From Bradyrhizobium sp. MOS003 (lineage in GTDB: Bacteria > Pseudomonadota > Alphaproteobacteria > Rhizobiales > Xanthobacteraceae): a DNA stretch of 64,000 nt. Below, piece after piece: positions 48,344 to 57,049 of this stretch. The notes under the pieces are model-generated. The model did not search any database. It was given only the letters and a program-made list of their open reading frames with translations, and was not told the origin of the DNA. The position numbers and the translations under genes were made by a program. The DNA lies in contig NZ_PYFW01000003.1 of assembly GCF_003020125.1 (NCBI RefSeq), positions 496,001-560,000 of the forward strand, in the 5' to 3' direction. The number at the start of each line of letters is the position of its first letter. Within the stretch, counting starts at the first letter, position 1.

Positions 48344-49362
48344 CACGCCACCGCCAGTGCGCGGGGATCGTGAAGTGTCGAGACGCCGTCATAGAGGCCG
48401 GCGATGCGGGCGCGCTGGGTCACCATCGCCAGCACGGAGTCGAGCGCGGGCGTGGTGATGCCGGTGAGGCGGCCCATCTCCTGCACCACGGTGACGAGCG
48501 GGTCGATCTCCATCGGGCGGCCGCGCTCGAGGTCCTGCAGCATCGAGGTCTTGTGCGCGCCGACCTTGCGGGCGCCCTCGATGCGGCGCTCGACGTCGAC
48601 GCGGAATTTGACGCCGAAGGTTTCGGCGATCGCTTGCGTTTCCACCATGATCGCGCGCGACAGCGCACGCGTGGACGGATCGGTGCAGATCACGTCGAGT
48701 GTCGCATGGGTCAGCGCGCTGATGGGATTGAAGCAGACATTGCCCCACAGCTTGAGCCAGATCTCGTCGCGGATGCGGTCGAGCACCGGCGCCTTCAGCC
48801 CGGCCGCGACGAACAAATCGGCGAGGCGCTGCACGTCAGGCGTGACCTCGCCGGAGGGCTCGCCGAGCGGAAAATTGTTGCCGTAGACGTGGCGGATCAC
48901 GCCGGGCGCCTCGATCTCGGTGGCGGGATAGACGATGCAGCCGATGGCGCGTTCGGCCCCCAGCTCGCGCCATTGCCGCCCGCCGGGGTCGATGCTTTCC
49001 AGCGTCGAATTCTCGTATTGGCCGCCGTGTTTGTAGAAGTACCAATAGGGGATGCCGTTGACGGCGGTGACGATGCGGGTGTGCGGCCCGAGCAATGGCT
49101 GCATCTTCTCGATCACGCCGGTGATCGAATGCGCCTTCAGCGTGATGATGATGTAGTCCTGCACGCCGAGCTCGGCGGGATCGTCGGTGCAGCGCGGATC
49201 GACGGTGTGCGTCTCATCGCCGGCGAGCAGCGTCAGGCCGCGCTCGCGCATGGCGGCAAGATGGGCGCCGCGTGCGATGAGGCTGACATCGGCGCCGGCG
49301 CGCGCAAGCTGAACCCCGAGATATCCGCCGATCGCGCCGGCGCCGTAGATGCAGACCTTCAT
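48343..49362 (-). CDS. Ketopantoate reductase (ApbA/PanE) family protein
   Basis: 339 aa from ATG 49362 (MKVCIYGAGAIGGYLGVQLA), which puts the NADP-binding GxGxxG at residues 8-13. Further landmarks: the TLKAHS block near residue 87, KLWGNVCFNPISALT near 235 with the catalytic Lys, and a C-terminal KTSMLQDLERGRPMEIDPL motif typical of PanE. Being tied to an FAH-family hydrolase, it more likely reduces some other 2-keto acid than ketopantoate for CoA synthesis. First gene of the two-gene operon. Confidence 0.85.
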   Translation of the reverse strand: MKVCIYGAGAIGGYLGVQLARAGADVSLIARGAHLAAMRERGLTLLAGDETHTVDPRCTDDPAELGVQDYIIITLKAHSITGVIEKMQPLLGPHTRIVTAVNGIPYWYFYKHGGQYENSTLESIDPGGRQWRELGAERAIGCIVYPATEIEAPGVIRHVYGNNFPLGEPSGEVTPDVQRLADLFVAAGLKAPVLDRIRDEIWLKLWGNVCFNPISALTHATLDVICTDPSTRALSRAIMVETQAIAETFGVKFRVDVERRIEGARKVGAHKTSMLQDLERGRPMEIDPLVTVVQEMGRLTGITTPALDSVLAMVTQRARIAGLYDGVSTLHDPRALAVA

Positions 49363-49459
49363 GGAATCCTCACGGGTGACCGGAATTTGGGACAAAGGAT
49401 CCGGTCCGGCTCGGAGGGTCCGAGCCGGGGCCGGTAGTCACAGGGGAAGTGTGCGTCGT

Positions 49460-49888
49460 TTAGGCGGCGGCTTGCGGCGCGCCGTTGATGGCCTCGTCCA
49501 CGGCAGCGGCGATGTCGCGCATGCTGATGACGGAGACGAGGCTGTAATCGTCGATGACAGGCAAATGGCGGATGTGATGCCGGTTCATCAAATGGCGGAC
49601 CTGCTCGAGCGTGTCGCTCGAGCTGCAGGACACCAGCTGCTGCACCGAGACCAGCTGCGAGACCTTGACGTTGACGGCGTTCGCGCCGTGCTCGGCAACG
49701 GCGCGCACCACGTCGCGCTCGGTGAACATGCCGACGGCGGTATTACCCTCGGAGCGGACCACGTCCTTGACCACGAGAGCGCTGATGTTGTTGGCCCGCA
49801 TCAGCTTGGCGGCGATACCCACCGTTTCGTTCATCCGCACCGTGACGACACGCGGCGTCTTCTTGCGCAGAATGTCTCCGACCAGCAT
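49460..49888 (-). CDS. CBS-pair domain protein
   Basis: 142 aa from ATG 49888, preceded by GGGAGG. It consists of two CBS motifs and little else: about residues 10-65 (VRMNETVGIAAKLMRANNIS) and 75-130 (LVSCSSSDTLEQVRHLMNRH). Stand-alone CBS pairs bind adenosyl ligands (AMP, ATP, SAM, NAD(H)) and act as energy sensors. A 17-bp operator-like palindrome lies 34 nt upstream of the start and recurs before the two OFA carriers and tctC, so this gene appears to belong to a carboxylate-uptake regulon (inference). Opposite-strand or downstream partners are not coupled. Confidence 0.88.
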   Translation of the reverse strand: MLVGDILRKKTPRVVTVRMNETVGIAAKLMRANNISALVVKDVVRSEGNTAVGMFTERDVVRAVAEHGANAVNVKVSQLVSVQQLVSCSSSDTLEQVRHLMNRHHIRHLPVIDDYSLVSVISMRDIAAAVDEAINGAPQAAA

Positions 49889-49921
49889 TGCAACCTCCCT
49901 GGGTGAATGTTGGAGGAAGTG

Positions 49922-49938
49922 TGGTATACATAATGCCA
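49922..49938. promoter_or_regulatory. Operator-like palindrome 1 (TGGWAT-N5-ATKCCA)
   Basis: TGGTATACATAATGCCA, ending 34 nt before the CBS gene start. One of five sites with the same 6-5-6 layout in this part of the window; see also 51502, 53000, 53243 and 56712. Confidence 0.7.
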
Positions 49939-50022
49939 ATCGTCAAGCGCTGGTTTGGGTGATCCGAAAAATCTTGCGACAGCAATACTGACGTTGCCGG
50001 ACGCGTGAGGGCGAAGAAGCCA

Positions 50023-50054
50023 AAGAAAAAGGGGCGCACCGCTGCGCCCCTTTT
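50023..50054 (-). terminator. Rho-independent terminator after the first OFA transporter
   Basis: Read on the minus strand, the stem GGGGCGCA / TGCGCCCC with a 4-nt loop is followed by TTTTTCTTTGG. It lies 25 bp past the stop of the MFS gene. Confidence 0.85.
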
Positions 50055-50078
50055 GACCCATCCGATGGCGTGTGGTCG

Positions 50079-51401
50079 CTACGCCGTCTCGGTCTTGGCG
50101 TTCGTCGTTGCGGTATTCGCGCTCTCGGCTTCCTTGCCCAGGATGAAGGAGCGGCGCAGCGGCTTGATCACGAACAGCGCCGTCAACGCCGCCGTCGCAT
50201 TCAGCGCCACGGCCACCACGAACACGGCCTTCCAGCCATAGGCGGTCGAGATGACGCTCGCGAGCGGCACCAGCAGCGAAGCGGTGCCCTTCGCGGTGTA
50301 GAGCATGCCGTTGTTGGTGGTTGCGAATTTCGAGCCGAAGGTGTCGCCGCAGGTCGCCGGGAACAGCGAGTAGATCTCGCCGAACACGCCGAAATACACC
50401 GCGGTCGCCAGCACGAACACGACCGGGACGTGACCGTAGGCCGACAGCGTCAACAGCATGAGGGCTGCGGTGCCGAAGGCGATGAACATGGTGTTCTCGC
50501 GGCCGATCGTGTCGGACACGAAGCCGAAGAACGGGCGACCGAGGCCGTCGAAGATGCGGTCGAGCGAGATCGCGAACGTCAACGCCGCCATCTGGAAGCC
50601 CGCGAGCGTAACAGGCGTGTCGGCGATCTTGAAGTCGTGCGCGATCGGCGCGATCTGCGCCGCGGTCATCAGACCGCCGGAGGCGACCATGACGAAGACG
50701 AGGTACATCACCCAGAAAATAGGGGCGCGCAGCACCTGCGGCGGCGTGAAGTCGATCTTGGTCTGCGGCAGATTGAGCTGCTTCTTCTTCGGCGGGATCG
50801 ACAGACGCGGCGGCTGGATGAAGAAGGCGAGCACGAACACGATCACGCCCTGGCCGATGCCGAAGCTCAGGAAGGCGTGTTGGTAGCCGCTCGATGCGAT
50901 CATGTTGGCGATCGGCACCACCGTGATTGCGGCGCCGGCGCCGAAGCCGGCGGCGGTTGCGCCGGCGGCGAGGCCGCGGCGATCGGGAAACCATTTCAGC
51001 GCGTTGCCGACGCAGGTGCCGTACACCGCGCCCGCACCGATGCCGCCGATGACGGCGGCCGTGTAGAGCAGGGGAAGGCTGTCGGCGTAGGAATTGAGAA
51101 TCCAGGACAGCGCGATCATCACGCCGCCGAACATGACGACGATGCGCGGGCCGTACTTGTCGACGAACCAGGCCTCGACAGGCACCAGCCAGGTTTCGGT
51201 GACGACGAAGATGGTGAAGGCGAGCTGGATCGCGGCGCGGCCCCAATGGTGGGCGTGATCGATCGGATCGACGAACAACGTCCAGCCATATTGCAGGTTG
51301 GCGATCATCGCCATGCAGACGATGCCCATGGCGAGCTGGAGCCAGCGGAAACCTGTGCGAAGAGGCGCGGCCGTGACGGCGCCGTCCGTGCTGGAAATCA
51401 T
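50079..51401 (-). CDS. MFS transporter, oxalate/formate antiporter (OFA) family, copy 1
   Basis: 440 aa from ATG 51401 (MISSTDGAVTAAPLRTG); a frame up to 51593 crosses the operator and is rejected. Twelve membrane helices; the GRPFFGFVSDTIGREN loop between TM8 and TM9 and the DKYGPR loop between TM2 and TM3 are MFS signatures, and the YGTCVGNALKWFPDRRGLAA stretch is typical of OFA carriers. OxlT-type members swap oxalate for formate; others move pyruvate or similar. A near twin follows at 51653, and frc is at the right end of the window, so oxalate or formate is a reasonable but unproven substrate. The palindrome at 51502 lies 101 nt upstream. Confidence 0.88.
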   Translation of the reverse strand: MISSTDGAVTAAPLRTGFRWLQLAMGIVCMAMIANLQYGWTLFVDPIDHAHHWGRAAIQLAFTIFVVTETWLVPVEAWFVDKYGPRIVVMFGGVMIALSWILNSYADSLPLLYTAAVIGGIGAGAVYGTCVGNALKWFPDRRGLAAGATAAGFGAGAAITVVPIANMIASSGYQHAFLSFGIGQGVIVFVLAFFIQPPRLSIPPKKKQLNLPQTKIDFTPPQVLRAPIFWVMYLVFVMVASGGLMTAAQIAPIAHDFKIADTPVTLAGFQMAALTFAISLDRIFDGLGRPFFGFVSDTIGRENTMFIAFGTAALMLLTLSAYGHVPVVFVLATAVYFGVFGEIYSLFPATCGDTFGSKFATTNNGMLYTAKGTASLLVPLASVISTAYGWKAVFVVAVALNATAALTALFVIKPLRRSFILGKEAESANTATTNAKTETA

Positions 51402-51501
51402 CAAGAACCTCCCAACGCGCTGATTGATTGCGACGTGGGATTGCAAGATGACCCAGTGTCGCAAATATTGTGTCTTATCGTCGCAAGCGCTTCGCTGAGC
51501 T

Positions 51502-51518
51502 TGGTATACGATATTCCA
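51502..51518. promoter_or_regulatory. Operator-like palindrome 2
   Basis: TGGTATACGATATTCCA, same layout as the site before the CBS gene; 101 nt upstream of the first OFA transporter start. Confidence 0.7.
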
Positions 51519-51593
51519 GAATGCAAGCCCTAACTGCGGCGGATTGTCACAAATCTGCGGTTTCCCGTCCCTGGGCCAGCCGGGAGTAGCCAA

Positions 51594-51622
51594 ACGAAAA
51601 CGCCCGGCCGCGAGGCCGGGCG
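51594..51622 (-). terminator. Rho-independent terminator after the second OFA transporter
   Basis: Minus strand: a 9-bp stem CGCCCGGCC / GGCCGGGCG with a 4-nt loop, then TTTTCGTTTG. It shows that the two tandem MFS genes are separate transcription units. Confidence 0.85.
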
Positions 51623-51652
51623 TCTGCTCGGTGAAGAGCTATGGAGAGCGCG

Positions 51653-52945
51653 TCAGGCGACGGTCGAGTTGGCGACCACGACCTTGCGCCACGGCTTGAG
51701 CACCGCAATCGCCAGCAGCGAAGCCAGGATGTTGGCGCCGGCCGCGATGATGAACACGCTGTCCCACGTGCCCGACGATTGCTGCATGTAGTTGGCGATC
51801 GGCACCAGCAGTGCGGCGGTGCCCTTCGCAGTGTAGAGCAGCCCGGCATTGGTGGTCGCGAACTTGGCGCCGAACGTGTCGGTGCAGGTCGAGGGGAATA
51901 GCGAGTAGATCTCGCCCCAGGCGAAGAACACGAAACCCGAGAGCAGCACGAACCAGATCGGATCGTGGCCCCAGAGGTAGAGCATCCAGATGCCGAAGCC
52001 TTCCATGCCGAAGGCGATGAACATCGTGTTCTCGCGGCCGATCATGTCGGAGATCCAGCCGAAGAACGGGCGCGTCAGGCCGTTGAGCACGCGGTCGATC
52101 GTGGCCGCGAACGTCACTGCCGTCATCGTCACCGCCATCAGCGTGACCGGGACGTTGTCGACCTTCCAGTCGGCCGCGATGGGCTTCAGGTTCGCCGTCA
52201 CCATCAGGCCGCCGGCGCCGACGATCACGAACATGAAGTACATCAGCCAGAAGATCGGCTGACGCAGCACTTCGGTCGGCTGATAGTTGCGCCGGGTCTG
52301 CAGCAGATTGGCGTTTGCCACCACGTTCGGCACCTGGCCCGCTTTCGGCGCGAGCAGGAAGAAGGCGAGGATGCAGATGATGATGCCTTGTCCGAGGCCG
52401 AAATAGAGGAAGGTGGTCTGGAAACCGCTGTCCTTGATCATGGCCTGGATCGGCGCGACGGTCAGCGCGGAGCCCGCACCGAAGCCTGCGGCCGTGATGC
52501 CCGCGGCAAGACCGCGCTTGTCCGGAAACCATTTCAGCGCGTTGCCGACGCAGGTGCCGTAGACGCCGCCGGCGCCGATGCCGGCGACGATCATGCCGAG
52601 ATAGTAGCCGTTGAGCGTGGTGGCCTGCGCGTTGATCGCCCAACCGATGGCGCAGAGAACGCCGCCGACCAGCACGACGAGGCGCGGACCGTATTTGTCG
52701 ACGAACCATCCTTCGATCGGGACCAGCCAGGTCTCGAACAGGACGAAGAGGGTAAAGGCCCATTGGATCGACGCGCGATCCCAGCCGAACTTCTTCTGGA
52801 TGTCGGGGACGAAGAACGTCCAGCCGTATTGATAGTTGGCGATCATCACCATCGCCGCCACACCAACCGCCAATTGCGCCCAGCGATAGGCATCGCTGAC
52901 CCGCGCGACACCTGGGGCCGCTGTTGACTGCACCATGTCCGTCAT
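51653..52945 (-). CDS. MFS transporter, oxalate/formate antiporter (OFA) family, copy 2
   Basis: 430 aa from ATG 52945, preceded by GGGAGGG. Twelve helices. It shares long stretches with the neighbouring copy (YGTCVGNALKWFPD, the GRENTMFIAFG segment, the SLFPxTCxDTFGxKFATTN segment), so the pair arose by duplication, but the N-terminal loop and TM5-6 linker differ enough to suggest distinct substrates or direction. Own operator (53000) and own terminator. Likely carries oxalate, formate or a related small acid. Confidence 0.88.
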   Translation of the reverse strand: MTDMVQSTAAPGVARVSDAYRWAQLAVGVAAMVMIANYQYGWTFFVPDIQKKFGWDRASIQWAFTLFVLFETWLVPIEGWFVDKYGPRLVVLVGGVLCAIGWAINAQATTLNGYYLGMIVAGIGAGGVYGTCVGNALKWFPDKRGLAAGITAAGFGAGSALTVAPIQAMIKDSGFQTTFLYFGLGQGIIICILAFFLLAPKAGQVPNVVANANLLQTRRNYQPTEVLRQPIFWLMYFMFVIVGAGGLMVTANLKPIAADWKVDNVPVTLMAVTMTAVTFAATIDRVLNGLTRPFFGWISDMIGRENTMFIAFGMEGFGIWMLYLWGHDPIWFVLLSGFVFFAWGEIYSLFPSTCTDTFGAKFATTNAGLLYTAKGTAALLVPIANYMQQSSGTWDSVFIIAAGANILASLLAIAVLKPWRKVVVANSTVA

Positions 52946-52999
52946 AAAAACCCTCCCGAACGCGCCGATCATTTTTTATGCGTGCGCTGGCCCGCATCC

Positions 53000-53016
53000 T
53001 GGTATTCATTATGCCA
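53000..53016. promoter_or_regulatory. Operator-like palindrome 3
   Basis: TGGTATTCATTATGCCA, ending 55 nt before the start of the second OFA transporter. Confidence 0.7.
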
Positions 53017-53242
53017 AGATTCAAGCGACGGACTGGAGGGTGCGGCGAAATATCGCGGATTCATCACATGCGGCATGGCAGCCCGATTGTAAAGCCCAAT
53101 CGCGGCCGCCTGTGGTCAAGGCATTGATTTCGTGAAGTGTCTTCGTGGGGCTGAGCCACAAGCTGCTGCCGGAACCGCGTATTCAGAGCTTCGGCTTCGG
53201 TCGGTGGCAGACGTAGGTGCGCCGCCGTGACCGCTTAATCCT

Positions 53243-53259
53243 TGGAATTCTATATTCCA
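53243..53259. promoter_or_regulatory. Operator-like palindrome 4
   Basis: TGGAATTCTATATTCCA, the most symmetric of the five sites. It lies 45 nt past the tctA stop and 298 nt upstream of the second OFA gene, with no gene starting directly beside it. Confidence 0.6.
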
Positions 53260-53303
53260 GAAGTTCTGTCGTGCGTCGGGTCCGGCGGCCGCCGGTGCGC
53301 GCC

Positions 53304-54803
53304 TCACGCCATCGACATGCGCAGCCGGCTGTAGCCTTCCTGGATCGCCGACCAGAACAGGGCGACCAGACCGAGCGCCATGATGGTGCTGACGAGGCCG
53401 TTGGAGAAGAACACCCCAAGCGAGCCCTGCGATCCCAGCAGCGATTGGCGGAAGGCTTCCTCCGCCTTGTCGCCGAGCACGATGGCGAGCACGAGAGGTG
53501 CCAGCGGGTAGTTGCACTTCTTCAGGAGATAGCCGAGCACGCCGAACACCAGCATCAGCATCACGTCGAAGGTGCTGTTGTGCACCGAATAGGCGCCGAT
53601 GGCGCACAGCACCAGGATGAGCGGGGCTATGATGCCGAAGGGCACGCGCAGGATCGCGGCGAAGAGCGGCACGCAGGTGAGCACGACGATGAGGCCGGCG
53701 AGATTGCCGAGATACATCGATGCGATCAGGCCCCAGACGAATTCCTTCTGCTCGACGAACAGCATCGGCCCCGGCTGCAGGCCCCAGATCAGCAGGCCGC
53801 CGAGCAGCACGGCAGCCGTCGGCGAGCCCGGCACGCCGAGCGACAGCATCGGCAGCAGCGCCGCGGTGCCCGCCGCATGCGCGGCCGTCTCCGGCGCGAT
53901 CACGCCTTCGATCTCGCCCTTGCCGAAATTGTTGCCGCGCCGCGCCAGGCGCTTGGCGATGCCGTAGCTCATGAAGGATGCCGGCGTCGCTCCGGCGGGC
54001 GTGATGCCCATCCAGCAGCCGATCAGGCAGGAGCGCAGCGAGGTCATCCAGTAGGCGGGCAGCTCGCGCCAGGTCTGAAGCACGACCCGAAGGTTGATGC
54101 TGGCGTTGCCGCCGCGGAAGGCGAGCCCTTCCTCCATGGTCAGCAGAATCTCGCCGATCCCGAACAGGCCGATCACGGCGATCAGGAAGTCGAACCCGTT
54201 GAGCAGCTCCGTGCTGCCGAAGGTCAGCCGCAATTGCCCGGTGATCGAATCGAGGCCGACCGCTGCGAGTGCAAAGCCCATCATCATCGCCGCGATGGTC
54301 TTGAAAGGCGGCTCCTTGCTGAGGCCGACGAAGCTGCAGAAGGCGAGGAAGTACACCGCGAACTTCTCCGCCGGACCAAATCGCAGGGCGAAGCCCGCGA
54401 CCAGCGGTGCGACCAGCGTGATCATGATGACGGCAAACAGCGCGCCGACGAAGGAGGAGGTGAAAGCGGCGGTCAGGGCTTCGCCGGGCCTGCCCTGCTG
54501 CGCCATCGGATAGCCGTCGAAGGTGGTCGCCACGGACCAGGGCTCGCCGGGGATGTTGAACAGGATCGAGGTGATGGCGCCGCCGAACAGCGCGCCCCAA
54601 TAAATGCACGACAGCATGATGATCGCCGATGTCGGCGGCATGCTGAAGGTCAAAGGAAGCAGGATCGCGACGCCGTTGGCGCCTCCGAGCCCCGGCAGCA
54701 CGCCGATGACGACCCCGAGAGTGATGCCGATGATCATCAGCATGATGTTGTAGGGCTGCAGCGCGACCGCAAAGCCGTGAAACAGGTTGGCCAACTCTTC
54801 CAT
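53304..54803 (-). CDS. tctA: Tripartite tricarboxylate transporter, large permease TctA
   Basis: 499 aa with about 11-12 membrane helices. The TctA signatures are present: GITLGVVIGVLPGLGGANGV near residue 30-50 and GMTPAGATPASF-like sequence (WMGITPAGATPASFMSYG) near 265. Together with TctB it forms the membrane part of a solute/cation symporter fed by the binding protein TctC. Substrate range of the family covers citrate, other tricarboxylates and aromatic acids. Last gene of tctC-tctB-tctA, all on the minus strand. Start ATG 54803, 48 bp after tctB. Confidence 0.94.
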   Translation of the reverse strand: MEELANLFHGFAVALQPYNIMLMIIGITLGVVIGVLPGLGGANGVAILLPLTFSMPPTSAIIMLSCIYWGALFGGAITSILFNIPGEPWSVATTFDGYPMAQQGRPGEALTAAFTSSFVGALFAVIMITLVAPLVAGFALRFGPAEKFAVYFLAFCSFVGLSKEPPFKTIAAMMMGFALAAVGLDSITGQLRLTFGSTELLNGFDFLIAVIGLFGIGEILLTMEEGLAFRGGNASINLRVVLQTWRELPAYWMTSLRSCLIGCWMGITPAGATPASFMSYGIAKRLARRGNNFGKGEIEGVIAPETAAHAAGTAALLPMLSLGVPGSPTAAVLLGGLLIWGLQPGPMLFVEQKEFVWGLIASMYLGNLAGLIVVLTCVPLFAAILRVPFGIIAPLILVLCAIGAYSVHNSTFDVMLMLVFGVLGYLLKKCNYPLAPLVLAIVLGDKAEEAFRQSLLGSQGSLGVFFSNGLVSTIMALGLVALFWSAIQEGYSRLRMSMA

Positions 54804-54851
54804 ATCGATGAATCCTGCAGCAGTGACGGGACGGCGCGCAGTTGTTACATT

Positions 54852-55343
54852 CTACAAGCCGAGCCATTCCTCGAACGGCCCCTTGGGCAGCGGGACCAGG
54901 AACCAGCGCTCGAAAACGAGATAGGTCACCACCGGCATTCCGACCGCCACCGCGGTGACCGTCAGCCAGCGATAGCCGCCGAGCCAGCGCATGAACCAGG
55001 CGATGAAGATCATCGACGCGACGTAGAGGCCGATGAACGGCATCGAGCCGACATAGATCGCGGTGGGTACGACGACGCTCATGACCTGGCGAAGCTGTCC
55101 CCATGCCGCGAACCGGCGGCCGTCGTCGTCGCGTCGCGCGCTCCAGAGATTGATCGCGCTGGCGACGACGATGGCGGCGCCGACATAGAACGGAAAGAAT
55201 CCGGCACGCGGGCCTTCTGCGCCCCAGTTGATGCCGGCCTTGATGCTGCCGAAGATCACGACGAGCCCAAAGGCGCCGATCAACAGCGCCATGCCCATCT
55301 CCAGCGTCTTGTGGGCAGGGCCGGATTCGGATTGTTCGGTCAT
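54852..55343 (-). CDS. tctB: Tripartite tricarboxylate transporter, small permease TctB
   Basis: 163 aa with four membrane helices, beginning near residue 15 (MGMALLIGAFGLVVIFGSIK), and the WGAEGPRAGFFPFYVG block that marks TctB after the first helix. Pairs with TctA. Start ATG 55343, 93 bp downstream of tctC. Confidence 0.9.
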   Translation of the reverse strand: MTEQSESGPAHKTLEMGMALLIGAFGLVVIFGSIKAGINWGAEGPRAGFFPFYVGAAIVVASAINLWSARRDDDGRRFAAWGQLRQVMSVVVPTAIYVGSMPFIGLYVASMIFIAWFMRWLGGYRWLTVTAVAVGMPVVTYLVFERWFLVPLPKGPFEEWLGL

Positions 55344-55436
55344 GACAGCTCCAGGCGGAATCGCGGGTGTTTCGCGGCAGACGGGAGGACGAGCGGCGTC
55401 CTCATCCGTCGTCGGTGACGCGGCTCAATTCGGGGA

Positions 55437-56444
55437 TCAGTTTCCCGGCGTGAGGAATCCGGCTTCCTTCATCAGGCCTTCGTGGCGCTTCTCCTCCGCC
55501 TCGATCCATTTGGCGTAGTCGGCTCCAGCCAGGAAGGTCGTGTTGAAGGCGCCGCTCTTCATGAAATCCTGCCATTCCGGCGTGGCGCGGACCTTCTTGA
55601 ACAGCTCGACGTAATATTCGATCTGATCCTTGGTCGCCTTGGGCGACATGAAGATGCCGCGCAGCATGAGATATTCCATCGCGAGGCCCTGCGACTTGCA
55701 GGTCGGAATATCCTTCCAGGCCTTGCCCTCGGCGATCGGCTCGTCATAAGCCATCGGCTGGGCGTCGAAGACGCAGAGCGGACGGAGCTTGCCGCCGCGC
55801 CATTGAGCGACCGCCTCGATCGGATTGTTGACGGTGGAATCGACGTGATTGCCGACGAGCTGAACCGCGACCTCGCCGCCGCCTTTGTAGGGGATGTAGG
55901 TGAACTTGGCGTCGATCGCCTTCTCGATGCCCACCGTGATGATCTGGTCTTCCTGTTTCGAGCCGGTGCCCCCCATCTTGAACGAGCCGCTCGGGGCCTT
56001 CTTGGCGGCGTCGACGTAATCCTTGACGGTGTTGAACGGCTTTTCGGCATTCACCCAGAGCACGAATTCATCCAGCGCCAGCATCGCGACCGGACTCAAA
56101 TCCTTCCAGTTGAACGGAATCCCCGTTGCCAGCGGCGTCGTGAACAAGTTCGAGAGCGTGATGATGATCTTGTGCGGATTGCCCGACGACGTCTTCACGT
56201 CGAGAAAGCCTTCGCCGCCTGCACCGCCGGCCTTGTTGACGACGACCAGCGGCTGCTTCATGAGATTGTGCTTGGTGACGATGCCCTGGATGGTTCGCGC
56301 CATCTGATCGGCGCCGCCGCCGGTGCCCGCGGGCACGATGAATTCGACCGGACGAACCGGCTCCCAGGCCGCAAGGCCTGCAGTGCCGCCGGCGCATGAC
56401 ATCGCCATTGCCGCCAAAGCGACATTCAGAACGAATGACTTCAT
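55437..56444 (-). CDS. tctC: Tripartite tricarboxylate transporter, binding protein TctC (Bug family)
   Basis: 335 aa with an N-terminal signal peptide (VLNVALAAMAMSCAGGTAGLA). Bug-type features: VEFIVPAGTGGGADQMARTI after the signal, where the loop holds the ligand carboxylate, and GGEVAVQLVGNHVDSTVNNP near residue 195. Ligand probably a di- or tricarboxylate. First gene of the operon; a 17-bp palindrome lies 268 nt upstream (56712). Confidence 0.93.
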   Translation of the reverse strand: MKSFVLNVALAAMAMSCAGGTAGLAAWEPVRPVEFIVPAGTGGGADQMARTIQGIVTKHNLMKQPLVVVNKAGGAGGEGFLDVKTSSGNPHKIIITLSNLFTTPLATGIPFNWKDLSPVAMLALDEFVLWVNAEKPFNTVKDYVDAAKKAPSGSFKMGGTGSKQEDQIITVGIEKAIDAKFTYIPYKGGGEVAVQLVGNHVDSTVNNPIEAVAQWRGGKLRPLCVFDAQPMAYDEPIAEGKAWKDIPTCKSQGLAMEYLMLRGIFMSPKATKDQIEYYVELFKKVRATPEWQDFMKSGAFNTTFLAGADYAKWIEAEEKRHEGLMKEAGFLTPGN

Positions 56445-56711
56445 CTCGTTTCTCTCCCTGTCGAAACGCGGCCGTCTTTTTGCCGGCTCGCGTCAGCCCA
56501 TCCGGATCCACGCGCTTGGGGTCACCTTTGCGGTCGATCCCCGTTGCAGCCTCACCAACCAGAAGTTTATGAGCGCAGACAAGGCGCGGCATCCGCTCCT
56601 TTGGGCTAAGGCTCCGGCAGGATCGCCGGATGTGCCATGTCCTTGGCCGTTCCCGTCCTGCGCTCAGCATCCCCGCCGGCACCTTGGTCGTGCTCGTTTT
56701 CGGTTGCCGAA

Positions 56712-56728
56712 TGGTATGCGAGATGCCA
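56712..56728. promoter_or_regulatory. Operator-like palindrome 5
   Basis: TGGTATGCGAGATGCCA, in the 450-bp region between tctC and the terminator of the 45-aa gene. Same 6-5-6 layout as the other four sites; it links tctCBA to the CBS and OFA genes. Confidence 0.65.
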
Positions 56729-56800
56729 ACGGGCTCACAATTGCAGGGCAGGCCAGATCGGCGGACCAATCGTCGCAGTGGTGGTCGGTGCGAAGCGCGA

Positions 56801-56830
56801 ACAAAAAAATGGCCCCAACGAGGGGGCCAT
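56801..56830 (-). terminator. Rho-independent terminator of the 45-aa gene
   Basis: Minus strand: ATGGCCCC / GGGGCCAT stem with a short loop, then TTTTTTTGT. It lies 65 bp past the stop of the small gene at 56895. Confidence 0.88.
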
Positions 56831-56894
56831 TGATCGAGCGTAGCGTCTACGGTTGCCGGCCGCGTGCCGTTTCGGCTGCGCGGGGAAGCCCTTG

Positions 56895-57032
56895 TTACAG
56901 GCCGAAACGCGGCAGGTCGCCGTTGTGATTCGAGATCTCGGCGCTCGCCATCAGGAAGCGGTCGACAGCGGCCATGACGCGCGCGAACAGCGATGCGGTG
57001 GGGGCGAGAGCGATCGTGGCGGTCTTGGACAT
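56895..57032 (-). CDS. 45-aa protein of unknown function
   Basis: Begins MSKTATIALAPTASLFARVM and ends GDLPRFGL. Short amphipathic helix in the middle (VMAAVDRFLMASAEIS), no membrane span. AAAGGGA lies 8 nt before ATG 57032. It is a complete small transcription unit: leader hairpin (57050-57070), gene, terminator (56801-56830). I recognise no family; it faintly recalls short DUF1127-type proteins by its C-terminus, which is not enough to assign it. Confidence 0.65.
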   Translation of the reverse strand: MSKTATIALAPTASLFARVMAAVDRFLMASAEISNHNGDLPRFGL

Positions 57033-57049
57033 CTGAAATCCCTTTCTCA

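Larger units (their letters stand above)
52946..53303. other. Intergenic region with two operator-like palindromes
   Basis: 358 bp between tctA and the second OFA gene. It contains the sites at 53000 and 53243 and no convincing gene. The left part is the promoter region of the OFA gene. Confidence 0.6.

Noticed and set aside
53116..53242. Possible small gene under operator 4
   Set aside because: No open frame with a ribosome site and sensible composition on either strand.
53217..55418. 733-aa open frame antisense to tctA and tctB
   Set aside because: Shadow of two certain membrane protein genes; the sequence is rich in Q, H, R and D as expected for the reverse of hydrophobic codons.
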